In this document: one piece after another, positions 1 to 13,519 of the stretch
How the letters are laid out: each line of letters starts with the position of its first letter
How positions within the stretch are numbered: the first letter of the stretch is position 1
Assembly: GCA_920105625.2 (NCBI GenBank)
Contig: OV050032.1
Location: 204,380,758 to 204,444,757, forward strand
Origin: Clusia tigrina
Lineage: Eukaryota > Arthropoda > Insecta > Diptera > Clusiidae
DNA: 64,000 nt
Reading direction: 5' to 3'
Program-made: the position numbers and the translations under genes
Notes under the pieces: model-generated
Told to the model about the DNA's origin: nothing
Seen by the model: the letters and a program-made list of their open reading frames with translations, nothing else
The model's database searches: none

Positions 1-1919
1 ATAAACTAACATATAAAAAAAAGTAAATAATAGTAATAATCTATCTCTTCACACATAAACACGCAGTTTTGCACTGATTGCCGCAGATGGGAACTGAGCC
101 TTAGTTCGCTGTTGCACTGACTCAGACTTGAGATGTTGGTGTGATTGACCCAAAAGCAAAATTCCATCGACAGAGATTAATCGCTTGTCTATGGATGTAA
201 GTATTCTTCCATTATTTGATTTATTTACGCTCATCCTGCTGCCAATTAGTTGGCACTCTTAAAATCTAATTGATGGTAATCGCCTGTTTCCGAAAGATTT
301 TCTTTTGTCTGAACATTAACTGCCTCCTGGTACATGGAAGTGAAAGTGTGACAGCTGAGTGGTGGATGTGCGACTACTTTACGACCTGGTTTTCAAGTAT
401 GCACTCCAAGTCATAAATTTTTGCAAAGATATAAGATATATTGGCAATAACCAATGCTGTCAACGTGTGCCATTGTGCGTGGTGTGGTTTCTTGCATGCA
501 CGGGTTTGTGCACCAAAGGACTAAAGTCTTTTAAAGTGGGAGCAAGTAGACACACTACCTTCTTAACCAATAGTTAAAGAGTAGTACCAAAGAGTATACA
601 TAAAAAAATACAAATTTTGAGTCATTCAATCCCTATTTATGTATCCTCTTTGGTAGTACACTTCAACACACCTCAATACACAACAGATATCAACCAGTAG
701 AAAGATACTATAACGATTGATATATCTAATGAAGAAGTCATGGTTCCAAGGTTGCAAATTTCAAAAAATATATGAAAAATGTGCAGCCAAAATAGTGGAA
801 AAACGGTAAGTTATTGGTCATCCACCTGTGGGAGTGCAACTGACATCCTTCACGAGTAACCAAACTAGATCCATAAGAATCCTGGACGTGTTCAGATTTT
901 CCCCCACAATGTATACAGCTCATCTTGGTATTGAACAGAGTATACTTCAGTGTAAAAGGTGTTCCAATACGAGTATAATAAACATAATTCACGCCAATTC
1001 AAAGTAGTGAGGACTGATCTAGTGTCACTCAGGAAGTAATGCAGATCAAGCATGTATGCCAACTTCTGTCATAACTACTAAGTTAGGATTGTGTGCAATA
1101 CATACTCTAACCCCTAATACCATGAAAAGAACTCGACAAGTTCAGTAGTCCTTTACGTGAACAAATTTTGCAACGAATTGGACTGGTTGATAGATTCTAT
1201 ACCCTTGCAACAATTGGAGGGTGATGGCAGTTGTACAATCTGTGCTCACTGGTAGATCTCTCTTCTACAGGTGTTCGTGCTGCCTTGTGCTCAGCCGACG
1301 TCACAGCTAGCAAAGAGCTCAATACGCTTGTCTGAAGAAAATGGTGCGAAAAGCGAGCATTGGCTTCCCCCAGTACACTGGCAAAGATGTGTGAGTCCTG
1401 GTGTCAACTTGGCAGCGACTGGTATCGCGAAGTGGCTAGATGCTGATTTCCTTAACCTTTTTGACAGGTGACTGCCTAACTGAGTGCAGTTAATTCACTT
1501 GGGAAAACATTGCAATGGGGTCCGGAGGTCGGTGGGAGAAACACGCGTTCCATTCGTCATGAATTTCTTAGCCATCCGTGTAGAAGATTGCTGACTTTTG
1601 AGCTCAGCTTCGGGAAAGCCGCTCTTCCCCATACCACTTTGCAGATATACTTGTATATACTAAAGCAGTTTCTTGAGAGTGGTTTGGGTATCGCCTGGTC
1701 TATTTGTTCCATTTTGAAGGGGAAGATGTCGGCAATTTCAGTATGACCGATTCGTGGTTGTCGACATGAGGCAATTGCTTTGTGTCTTGGTGCTGCGCAT
1801 GCTGCCATGGATTCGCCGAAAATATCTTCAAGGGACAGAGGTGTAACATAGTTTCCTGGGGCTTAGTGGGTGTAGTGCTGGTGGCACCTATTATCATTGG
1901 GAAGGTTGTCATTCAGTGA
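1..1919. other. Non-coding stretch, no gene seen
   Basis: AT-rich DNA with only short open frames that resemble no family I know. It is probably deep intron sequence of the minus-strand gene BicDR, whose first coding exon lies near 42.2 kb. This is inferred only from the absence of later BicDR exons in the window. Confidence 0.4.
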
Positions 1920-2400
1920 AGGCATGAATGAATGAATGAAGGAAATAAACAGGGAACATGTATCTCGACCAATTTGATCTATTGTACTCCTCCTGCATGC
2001 ACCTATTAAAGGTATTCTATTAGTCCAACAGTTCTAAGGAAGCTTAGCACTGAGTTGGGGTTCATTGCTCTAATATCTCTGCCCTCGGCTCAGTACTGCC
2101 TCAGATATTTCTGCCTACTGCGAGCTAAGGCTTCGCAGTTCATTAGAAGGTGCTCTGGTGTTTCTTCTGTCTTCGTGCAGAACCTACACGTGTTTACTGG
2201 TGAGAGTCCCAGTTTCATGAGGTGGCTTCTTAAACGACAGTGGCCTGTGAGGTAACCTGTGAAGGCATGCTGAGCAGCTGAAACCTGTGCTTCTTCGTGA
2301 CAAGCAACAGTTCCTTCCGTATTCGCAGCATTTTGCAACATTGCAATCCGCAATATCTTATCCACCTCCTTAGAGTATTCCGGCCGCTTTGTATGAGGTC
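1920..2400 (-). mobile_element. LINE 3' fragment, R1/Jockey-like, decayed
   Basis: The minus strand encodes the end of a non-LTR retrotransposon polyprotein. A typical RNase-H end (LTGHCRLRSHL) is followed by a Cys-rich knuckle (CRFC, then HLLMNC) and a short helical tail. One in-frame TGA at about 2090 interrupts it; the same frame then continues to a TAA at 2006-2008. A short TTCA-repeat tail lies at about 1925-1942. It is 5' truncated, keeping roughly the last 120 codons. The clade call rests on motif style only. Confidence 0.75.
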
Positions 2401-3072
<672 letters not shown>

Positions 3073-3074
3073 TC

Positions 3075-4812
3075 TTCCAAATATAATTGTATTACATTTA
3101 TGGTCACTTACACTACTTCCTGAGCTCCACAGAATACGCACAGCTCAGGAACTCACACGGGCATTTCCTCTGCAGCAGCACTGGCATTAGCCTAATTTGC
3201 CATAAATTGTGTTAACATGAGTGAAGAGAGTTCTCTGGGCATGGGAAAGGGCAGCGTCGTGCAGGCTGATTTCTTTCGTTGACGCGAGTACGTGTCTGTC
3301 TGTGAGTGTGCGAGTGTGTGAGTGTGTTGGCGTTGTGTCAATTCGCTCTCAAAGCGCACTTTTTCACACTTCATTGTAACTTGCCTACTTACTGCGTACA
3401 CGTATTTAGTACGCTTGGTCTAAGCCGAGCGGCCAGTAAACATGTTGTTGCCAACTCCAACGGAGGATTATGAAATATTTGCAATTTTCCGTGCATTTCG
3501 CGCGTTTTGCACAATGCGCATCATTAATTTCGTTGGCTCCGTGGCTCGGTGGCAAGCCACCGCACACGCTTCCAAGAGTGTTGGGCGCACTCGGTGGTCA
3601 CCAGCGACCGCCGTCTCCACTCATTCCGACTGCGGCTACTGTGTGCGGCGGTTGGCGGTTGGCGGTTTGGCGGTTTGCCAGGCAGCGCTTCGTGGTTTCT
3701 CTTTTCGTAAATTTATTGCTTATGATTTAAGTTTGTGCTTATTTCTCCCACTGTTTCTCTTCAACTTTTCATCATCATTAAAACACACAATTAATTACGA
3801 ATATTATATAGTATGAGTTTTCTTAATGGCTTTGGTTAATTTTGAGGGGGTGCTTAGGCGCGAATAAGTAGCAAATTTAACTTAAATTAACTAAAGACCA
3901 AAATCTTTGGCCATGAAGAAGCGCTTTGAAAAGTAGCCCCTTCATTTGAAACTTTGAGGGTTCCGGACCATTTAATGGCTACATAAACTTCTAAGCCGGA
4001 AAGTGACGTCACAACATAGAATTGGGTGAAGTGATCTATCTAACTTAGTATTCCTTCAAGGCGCCCCAATAGGTTTATAAGCACATATGAGTACATAGTA
4101 TAGGAGACATTTTAGCTGCTATGCCGGCAGTGATATTTGCATACAAATACCTGGCATGTTTAGAGGCGAAGGACACAAATAAATGTGTGGCTATAAAAAT
4201 TCTGGCATTCGAAGTTCTTAGGGCGTGCCATAATTCGCCATGGTCAGAAATAACGCCCACCTGGATAGCCAAAGCAGTAGTAACAGACTTAAATGTATTC
4301 ATATTGAAGTGTCGCATGTGTTTAGAGAAACTTTCGCACACGCAACAGTCCAGTTTTCATTCCGATAGACTGGTTTTCACCTATTGTGGGGGCTTAGCTA
4401 TGAATCCATTGCATTAGGTGGTACCCGGCAGTGACATCACTAATATATCATCAATAATCAGTGTCAATCAGTTCGAAATCACAGAGAGTTCTACCAGTGA
4501 TCATTGTCACAACGGTGCATTGCTTCAATACTTCCTACAAGCTGTGTAAAACCTTTGTAGAAACTCTGTAACACCAGCGCGTTGTAGGTGAGAGGCATTA
4601 ATGCAGCTCCATGAAGGTACTGAAGTGTCCAGTGTTTTTATCTGGGTGGCGAAGTTTCATAGAAGTGCACAATTGCGCCACTAAAGAAGCTCCACGAACA
4701 TTTAATGTTGACCTGAGAAATGCTTTTTTTATAAATCTGTGAACTGAATAATGAAAAACGATAACGGCCTTCAAAATGCTCATGGGCTGCAGTGAAATAG
4801 AGTGAATAAAAT

Positions 4813-4845
<33 letters not shown>

Positions 4846-6200
4846 TCACTCACAGATAACTTGGACACAAGAGAAAGATTTATCACCGCCCACAGAGGCA
4901 ACAAGCACAGCTGGAACAAATTCATTTCTCGCTGAGAATTTGGCTGAGACGCCGGAGAAAAGCGCAATTTTAGACGCTGCAGAGCATAAATAAAACGGTA
5001 AAAGTTGGCGAACGGCGGCAGTGGAGTTGGAGCGAAAGGGAGGGAACAAAAAGTGCATAAAGGCCAAGGCCAATGATGGAGCTGCTCCAAGTTCAGTAGG
5101 GACCATGGTGATGGTGACTGCATTTCAACCACGCCACTGTTTGGCAGCCAACTCCATCTTTCCACTCCGCTAGCGGAGCTATAAATCTGTGCCTCAGAGT
5201 GTTACATTTGATTGGCCTTTTTATTCTTCTTTGATTGATCTGTGGCTATCGCGGTTAATTGGAAATGTGTCGCCCCAGCAAATTGAAGTGCTCGGCAAAT
5301 AAACCGAGCACTGATAAGAATAAATAGCAAAGTGTTTGGCTCGGTGATGAGATAAGATCATTTGCATTTTTTTATCATTTCTCTGCTTTATTGTTAATTT
5401 AGTTTTTGTTTGGTTGCCCCTTTAACTGGTGAGATAAGATACGAGTATGCGAGTGAAGTTTATGACAAGTTTTGCGAATTGCTTTCAGGGTGAGTCATGC
5501 GGAGACGGGTTGCCATGTGGCGAAGGAGAAATGGAGCTCCATGCAAATCGACCCAGGCTGGGAACAGAATACACTCGACATCGATTTTGTTCCCATTCAT
5601 TTTGGAAAAAGCGGTAAAGGACTGCTTGAGACTACTTACACTGGAAACCCCACTCGTATGTGCCAAAACTAGAGGTAATTCCTACCATTAACAATGTTCA
5701 TAATGATGGAAGAAGCGATTAGTACAAAGCTATTGGAGCAAATTTAGTTTTGTCCCCTGCTCAGCCGTCCATACATGATAAATACATACTTTATCTGGAC
5801 CCTTTTCAGTTATCAGTAGTTGGTGGTAGTTTACTGACCGACAATGATACAAGCCCAGACAATGCTCGCCGGGATCTATTTGCACAGGAGTTCATGACTG
5901 AGTTGTTGAATTTAGATGGAAATAGGGCGTGTCGACACATTCGCATGCCGCCTTTTTATATGCAAATTGGTGTTTGCCCAACATATTTTCCTCGTCTTTC
6001 TTTAATATACTCGTACCTCGCCGAGGAGTTCAGTTCTTAAATGATGACATCTCAATGCATGCATTGGAGATGCTCCTAGATTATTTGATTGCTAGCTTAT
6101 TTTATAATGGGGAAATCCCCATCAAAGGCAATCAGTTCACACCCTTATACAGTTCTTGACGCAGTGTATCAGGGTCTCCTTGTAAAGCAGTTTGTCGGCT
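3075..6200. other. Non-coding stretch with a CA microsatellite
   Basis: No gene is recognised. A (CA)14 tract at about 4813-4841 grades into (CTCA)n up to 4853. GATA-type sites (GATAAG) cluster near 5310-5440, around a perfect hairpin listed separately. Confidence 0.4.
5287..5312. other. Perfect 9-bp inverted repeat with an AATAAA loop
   Basis: The arms AGTGCTCGG and CCGAGCACT are exact reverse complements separated by the 8-nt loop CAAATAAA. GATAAG starts three bases after the 3' arm, and two further GATAAG sites follow within 130 bp. The function is unknown; it could be a chance palindrome or part of a regulatory element. Confidence 0.6.
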
Positions 6201-6481
6201 GAGGACATTGTCGTGGCTTGAGGACATTGTTGTGGCTTGAGGACATTGTCGTGGCTTGAGGACATTGTTGTGGCTTGAGGACATTGTCGTGGCTTGAGGA
6301 CATTGTCGTGGCTTGAGGACATTGTCGTGGCTTGAGGACATTGTCGTGGCTTGAGGACATTGTCGTGGCTTGAGGACATTGTCGTGGCTTGAGGACATTG
6401 TCGTGGCTTGAGGACATTGTCGTGGCTTGAGGACATTGTCGTGGCTTGAGGACATTGTCGTGGCTTGAGGACATTGTCGTG
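6201..6481. repeat. 19-bp minisatellite, about 14.8 units
   Basis: The unit GAGGACATTGTCGTGGCTT repeats head to tail. Two of the first four units carry a C-to-T change (TTGTTGTGG); the rest are identical, which suggests recent expansion. Because 19 is not a multiple of 3, the minus strand is open in all three frames and each encodes the same 19-residue peptide cycle. I do not regard these as genes. Confidence 0.97.
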
Positions 6482-9009
6482 CCCTGAGAACGATCAGAAA
6501 CTGAATGCAGTTATAAACACAAAGTTATAAACAAATATTTGTGATAGCCCTGAAGGTACTCGTAGCATCCTCAGTGGACCCTTGCACATGTAATAATTGC
6601 ATGATCTTGATCTGCTGGAAATAATCTTTCTACAGTTGAATTCCTTATAATAATCCATATTTCCTTGTCTAGAATAGAATCGTGCGAACTTGTTGTGCTC
6701 AACTCGCTCTCTGCAGATCTCTGATAATCGTTCCAACGAACCTCTCATCACAATTACAGCTCAGCTTCGCATGTGATTTTGGATGCGATGACGCTACACA
6801 ACTGTGACATAACTAACCACTTAAAGGCACCATTATCTCCTTACATCACTGTCGCGCAATACGATCAGACTGTTCTTCGCAGAACTCGCACACACCTGAA
6901 CAATGCCTCAGAAAGCAGAAGAGTACTTAGTTTGCATGAAGATGACGATGAAGATACCCATCAAGAATCGCTTCATACATGAAGCTCCGCTGACGCGGGA
7001 ACGAAGCCAGTTGACTGCCATTAAACATAATAGTCCGCAACTACGTTCAAGATGCTTGACGTACTCTTGGCACGTCATTGGTAATGGTACCTGAGTGTTT
7101 CGTCGGATGATTCTGTTTCTGTTTCAGCTTATTTGCAAATGAAGTAAGCGCTCGTAATGAAGTCAACGCACACGCCGCACTGCTACGTAACAATTTTACA
7201 CAAAATTTCTAACCCAATAATTTTCCATTGTGCCAGTGAAACAATAAAGTACAAGCAACAACAGCAACAACGCCGACAACACCAACAATAACAACAAACA
7301 TGGGGGTCCAAGCACTGTAATCAGGCAGCAACCTGCCGACTTCAAGTATTCCAAATAATGCCGAAATGACTTTCAATACGTGCGGAAATTGTTGCTTCGG
7401 AAAATAATTAATAAGCAGCATGAGCATGATTTGGCAGCAGCAGGTGATTTCCAGCTTGATTTGGCGTATCCTCCGTTTCGTCCGAGGCACTCCCAGCAGC
7501 CGTTTTTGACCCAAATACGACTGCGCGCATTTGATTTGAATCTTTGCATTTGGCTTCGGTTGTTGTTGTTTCTTCATTTGTAAGTGGCCGTCTTCGGTTC
7601 AGGCGTTCTCTACTTTCTCGTACATCCAGTTTGCTCGCTGATTGCCATGTGTGGTCTAGTTATTCGTGGTGCAGTGCTTTATCCGGTTAGAATGGGGCCC
7701 CAGTGCAGAGACTAGTTTATAGTATTTACTAGACGCAGATCCAGGCTACGGTAGTAAGGACTAAATAAGGACTTTCCAATTAAATGGTGCCTCCTTGTGG
7801 TGTTACATACGAGTACTACTCCCTCCCATTCTCCACCGCCTCTCACTCGTTCTATTGACAGGTTGCATGAGAGTGAACAATAATAGAGTAGTGAACTACC
7901 CGTTGGTGTATCTACGATGAGGGCCCATGTGGCACTTGCAGAGTCTCAGATCGTGCATCGTTTGCTGAAATTTTGGCTGGTTACAGAGAGGGTGTGTCTT
8001 AATTTCCCCTGATCATTTGATGAGTTTGAGTTGGTCGTCCAATTCTTCGATTGAATTGGACTGACATTTCTTTAGTGGAAGTGTCATTAACTCACACACA
8101 TTTTTAATTAGAGATGTACTCGCAATAACAAGCGGCCCCCCAACCTATCCTGGTATGCATGACTTGCAACTATCTGTCATATTTTTGACTGGTGTGTTGC
8201 GCTCCACTCACTTCAATCACTCCCCTCATTCCACTCACTCCCCTCATTCCACTCACTCCACTATTTCAGCTAATGTCGCACAGTTTTATTAGTGCCTGCA
8301 TGGCTACTCGTGCACTGGTACTCACTCACGTTGTCGTGTGCGGAAGGAAGGTCGTGTCTGTCCGGCCGTTTTGTAGTTCAACACCAGCAACGCCCAGCAA
8401 TACGAGCAGGGTTCGGACATGCCAGTGGACAGTTTGCGTTGACTTTTATTTATATCGTGCGGGGCCGTACGTACACGTATTTATTAGGGTAGTAGTGTAG
8501 TTTTCATTGCAAACATGTTGAAACTTGAGTCCGCATAGAAAAGTCGCGCAGCTGGTGGAAAACGTTATACAACACGAGCGCAGTACACATAATACGTGCG
8601 AGAGTACGAGTGCAAGTGCTCATTACATGCGCCAATGTAATTTTGGCATTGACAGCCAGCCGCGAGACGTGGCTCGCTGTCGAAGTGCTGCCTGCAAGAA
8701 AACACCGCGCTGCTCAGACAGAGGCGAAGCCGAAGATTTTTTAAGCTTTGTTTTGCCGGGAAATTCGTATTAAGCCTTGAACCAAAAAGCACACAAACAA
8801 TCAAAAAGTAATGAAAAAGAAAAACTGACTCGAGTTGATTTTTATGACATATTTAATTGACTTCGCTAGTCATACAAAATAAGAATGCCTGGGATGGACA
8901 CATCGGAAGGGGGACTACTGAAGTTTGTTCTGACAAGGACGACCTTTAATTATTTGCACTCTTATTCATGATCATATACAAGTTTTTGGATATTGACAGC
9001 ACAAAAAAT
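6482..9009. other. Non-coding stretch, nothing recognised
   Basis: No gene, RNA or clear mobile element is visible. CAACAA-rich sequence lies at 7250-7300, and a short CACTCCCCTCATTC duplication at about 8205-8270. Confidence 0.35.
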
Positions 9010-9690
9010 GTATTCATGCTATGGTTCGCGTCATTAGTACTGGTAATGAGGACACACGAATGACCATGTTGTTTAAGGAGACGTTCGGTGGGTGTTCACT
9101 ACTTATCTCATAGCATTCAAAGGTAAATTCAAGCATTTATAAAACTTTTATGTTCCTTTATATTTGAGTGCAGCTTTTATGTTGCACTGGTAATGATCCG
9201 CAGTGGTAATGATCAGAAATAAATGACCATGTTATTTAAGGAGATGATCTGTGGGTGCTTACTCTCATCTCGGTGCTTTCAAAGGATAATCCTAACGTTT
9301 ATAGAACTTTTATGCTGGTATTATGTTTGAGTGAAGCTTTTATGTTGCACTGGTAATGATGCGTAGTGGTAATGATCAGAAACAAATGGTCATGTTATTT
9401 AAGCAGATGCTCAGTAGATGTTCATCTCCAAATATTCAAAAGGTAATTCTAGCTTTTATAGAACTTTGAGAGAAGCTTTTCTAGAATTTTTAGTGAAGGT
9501 TTTATGTTGCACTTGTAATGGTCCGTACTGGTACTGAGGAGACACGAATGACCATGTTGTGTAAAGAGTCGCTCGTTAGTTGTTTACTATTCATCTCGGA
9601 CCCTTCAAAGGGTAATTCCACCTTTTATAGAACGTTGAGTGAAGATTTTATGTTGCATGGGAAAGATTCGTGCATGTTGGGACGATGAGC
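9010..9690. repeat. Diverged tandem repeat, 163-bp period, four copies
   Basis: The anchor ATGACCATGTT (ATGGTCATGTT in copy 3) recurs at 9060, 9223, 9386 and 9548, giving spacings of 163, 163 and 162 bp. Each copy also holds a GGTAATGA box, a TTCAAAGG box and a CTTTTATGTTGCA box. Copies differ at many positions and copy 4 is rearranged, so the array is old. No coding capacity is seen. Confidence 0.85.
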
Positions 9691-9814
9691 ATCCTAACGT
9701 TCAATAAGCAGATTTCAATTACATTGACCTCATTTCAACTACACTACAATTTCGGTCTGTGCACTTTTTCTGAGTGAGTCGCTAGTGTTCCGGGTGTCAG
9801 TGTACTCCGGCTTA

Positions 9815-10915
9815 TCTTCTTCTTCTTCTACGTAGGTCTTCTTCTAGGTAGGTGTTCTTCTTCTTCTACGTAGGTCTTCTTCTTCTTCTACGTATGTCTT
9901 CTTCTAGTTAGGTGTTCTTCTTCTTGTACGTAGGTCTTCTTCTTCTACGTAGGTCTTCCTCTTCTAGTTAGGTGTTCTTCTTCTTCTACGTAGGTCTTCT
10001 TCTTCTTCTACGTAGGTCTTCTTCATCTTCTACGTAGGTGTTATTCTTTTTCTACGTAGGTCTTCTTCTTCTACGTAGGTCTTCTTCTTCTACGTTAGTC
10101 TTCTTCTTCTTCTACGTAGGTGTTCTTCTTCTACGTAGGTTTTCTTTTTCTATGTACATAGGTGTTCTTCTTCTACGTTGGTGTTATTCTTCTTCTACGT
10201 AGATCTTCTTCTTCTTCTACGCAGGTCTTCTTCTTCTACGCAGGTCTTCTTCTTCTACGTATGTCTTCTTCTAGATAGGTGTTCTTCTTCTTCTACGTAG
10301 GTCTTCTTCTTCTTCTACGTATGTCTTCTTCTAGTTAGGTGTTCTTCTTCTTGTACGTAGGTCTTCTTCTTCTTCTACGTATGTCTTCTTCTAGTTAGGT
10401 GTTCTTCTTCTTGTACGTAGGTCTTCTTCTTCTACGTAGGTCTTCTTCTTCTAGTTAGGTGTTCTTCTTCTTCTACGTAGGTCTTCTTCTTCTTCTACGT
10501 AGGTCTTCTTCTTCTACGTAGGTTTTCTTTTTCTATGTACATAGGTGTTCTTCTTCTACGTTGGTGTTATTCTTCTTCTACGTAGATCTTCTTCTTCTTC
10601 TACGCAGGTCTTCTTCTTCTACGTATGTCTTCTTCTAGATAGGTGTTCTTCTTCTTCTACGTAGGTCTTCTTCATCTTCTACGTAGGTGTTATTCTTCTT
10701 CTACGTAGGTCTTCTTCTTCAACGTAGGTCTTCTTCTTCTACGTTAGTCTTCTTCTTCTTCTACGTAGGTATTCTTCTTCTACGTAGGTTTTCTTCTTCT
10801 ACGTACATAGGTGTTCTTCTTCTTCTACGTAGGTGTTATTCTTCTTCTACGTAGGCATTCTTCTTCTCCTACGTAGGTCTTCTTCTTCTATGTAGGTCTT
10901 CTTCAGTCTCTGAAG
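9815..10915. repeat. Pyrimidine minisatellite with TACGTA palindromes
   Basis: About 1.1 kb built from units of the form (CTT)n CTACGTAGGT, roughly 13-20 bp each. Nearly every unit carries the palindrome TACGTA between pure (CTT) stretches. A larger block is duplicated: the rare variant TTTTCTTTTTCTATGTACAT occurs near 10,140 and near 10,522, 382 bp apart, and a related variant recurs near 10,790. Confidence 0.95.
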
Positions 10916-12573
10916 ACAATACCAGACTGAATTCACACGGCATATAATTTGATTGGTTTGGCTTTTATGGCTTATTTGAATTCGTATAAAAAGCCATTAC
11001 GTTCACTTTTTATTTCCATATTTTTTCTCTGCTGAGCATGACCCAAGTCTTTCAAGGACACCTCAGCTAATTAACAAATTTCCGCTAAAACTTCCAACGA
11101 AACAATAAAAACACAACACCAGCAACAAATACAAAACAGACGCAATAGTTGCCATCTTCCTCTGTTATTAGTATCGCAAACAAGCTGCGCGCACTCTGTA
11201 ATTTGTGACTTTGGGCCACAACAAAGGGGAGTTTAGTATGCATGCCCGCATACACACACACACACTCGTAAAATACGAGGTTAATCGCACTCGGAAACAT
11301 GATAAAAAGCTCTTTCATACACAGCAAATCCGCTCGCCTTTCAGTCATCGCAGCGAACAGATGCGTCGAATATGGTGGAGCGAAATTTCCCCCCGAACAC
11401 AATAGTAAAGTGAAGCGTGAAAACGTAGGAGCGGACACACACACACACACACACACATACAGCTGCACAATGGCAGAGCTGCAGTGTAGGCCAATTATGC
11501 GTACACCCATAGAAGTCGAATGCCACACGGTCTGCTCTCTGCAATTGTTGCACAGTTCGCTTAATAAATGTTGCTTTTTTGTTAAATTAACACATTTCTG
11601 AAATTGCTGATGCTTAACGCAGTGTCGATGGCGTTTCTTTCTGCCACTTTATGATTTCTGCATAGAAAGACTTTTACTGTCTTCGCACGCTTTTTGATTG
11701 ACCGGTAATGTTTGTTCAGTCGATCTTTTAGGTTTTGAAATGAATCGAAGTAAAATTGATGCGCCACATTTACGGAATTGAACTGTCGGCGGATCTGCGA
11801 ACGATACAAACGCCCATGGAAAACTGGCGAAAAAGAAAATCAAAGCAACAAAAATTGCTCAATTGGAACTCCCTTCAAGCAAGTCCATATGAAAAATTTA
11901 CCACAATCAAATTTTCTGTGCATGAGGAAAAATGTACGTGTCTCTTCTAAAGATTCTTTGGTTACGTCGCTGCTTTCACACTTTCGAAATTCCCTTTCCA
12001 ATTCCATACTCAGTTTAATAGTGCTTCCAACTTCATATTTTTTTATACAGCACAGGAACATCGAAGCATAACTTGCATACTCGGAACGACTATAAAAGCG
12101 CCTTTGTGTGCTGATATCATAAAAGATTTTTAATGGCTTCGTACCAACTATTTAAAAACCCAAGAAAACTTTGTGCAATCTCTATAATGAGCTCTTTAGA
12201 AACTTTGTACAAGCTCAATGAAAACTTTGTGTAATCTCTGTAGTGAATTCTGTGTAATGCTGATGTCAGCTGCATAACAACATTGCACAAGGATACTTCA
12301 ATAGTTAGAGCAATTGGATAGTTGTATTATATCTCTGGAAAACTGTATTATATCTAGTCTTTGATAGTATTCCTTATAAACCTCTAACGGCCCACTATAA
12401 GGTCCCTCAAATTTGTGTGTAATGCATTTGCAAAGACCTTGAACGTAGAGAAAATCAATAAACCCTTTATAAGGACTTATAATACTCTTTATAAACTTGT
12501 ATAACGAAACAATCTAATCTCACTTTATGGGGCATAATAAAAAATTGGCTGCTTCTCAATTTTGTTGAAGACA
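10916..12573. other. Non-coding stretch, nothing recognised
   Basis: Contains a short (CA)n tract at about 11,434-11,456. Loosely repeated CTTTGTG and TTATAA elements occur at 12,100-12,520, possibly remnants of an old repeat. No gene is seen. Confidence 0.35.
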
Positions 12574-12580
12574 ATTCTGT

Positions 12581-12857
12581 ATTTGCCCTGCCTATGCCAG
12601 AATGGGGAGGCAGCACATATTAGGGCAGATGTATTGAAAAAGGACAATGGACATTCCTTATCCCTGGATAGATTTTCGAAATTCATAAAAGAGTCGCAAA
12701 AGATTGAAAAGGTGTAACTTCCCTTCCCTTTCACAATTCTCTATCTCCCCCCTACTGCTCCCAGGCTTATAGTACAATCGGCATCACTTGCCGTGGTGCT
12801 CGGAGACCTGTGGTGTTCTACGACCTACCCCAATTCAATATATCTATCTATCTATCT
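12581..12857 (+). mobile_element. Short LINE 3' end, possibly with a 7-bp TSD
   Basis: The plus strand reads the last part of a non-LTR polyprotein, ending SKFIKESQKIEKV at a TAA at 12,715-12,717. A 3' UTR follows, with a (TATC)n tail. ATTCTGT stands at both 12,574-12,580 and 12,858-12,864 and may be the target-site duplication. The same 3' end is present in a second copy near 16.1 kb. Confidence 0.75.
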
Positions 12858-12925
12858 ATTCTGTTTTAGCACAGCCTCCAACTGCAACACCACATCCATT
12901 TACCCCCCTCCCCACGTCTATTTAG

Positions 12926-13180
<255 letters not shown>

Positions 13181-13451
13181 TGAGTCACTCCCAACCAATT
13201 CCAAACCGATTTCTATATGCAGCACGCATGCTGGAATAGTGTCGTGCTCGCGGAAGATAAAACTGAGCTGGCAGAATGCCAATGGTGAAACGCACGAGTG
13301 TGCCAGTGTGCGGGCGGGAGCGGGCTGCTGTAAGCGAAGAGGCTTTATCTGAACAGTTGCAGAGAACGCACTGCAATATATTGTTTTTAATGCCGTGTCC
13401 TGCAAACATTTTCGGAACTTATGAGACTATCCTCATCTTTCAAATAAATAG

Positions 13452-13519
13452 AGGCATCACAATAGATCTTTCAGGTCGCAGTGTATAACACCCTTATAAG
13501 AATCTAATCTAATCTAATG
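13452..13519 (+). mobile_element. LINE 3' UTR stub with (AATCT)n tail
   Basis: Only about 68 bp remain of a non-LTR element: the 3' UTR box GCATCACAATAGATC, then CAGTGTATAACACCC, then a tail of repeated AATCT. The same 3' UTR occurs on the opposite strand at 41,564-41,619, where a target-site duplication proves insertion. Confidence 0.7.

Noticed and set aside
6132..6474. Three overlapping minus-strand frames of about 100 codons
   Set aside because: The same 19-bp repeat read in three phases.
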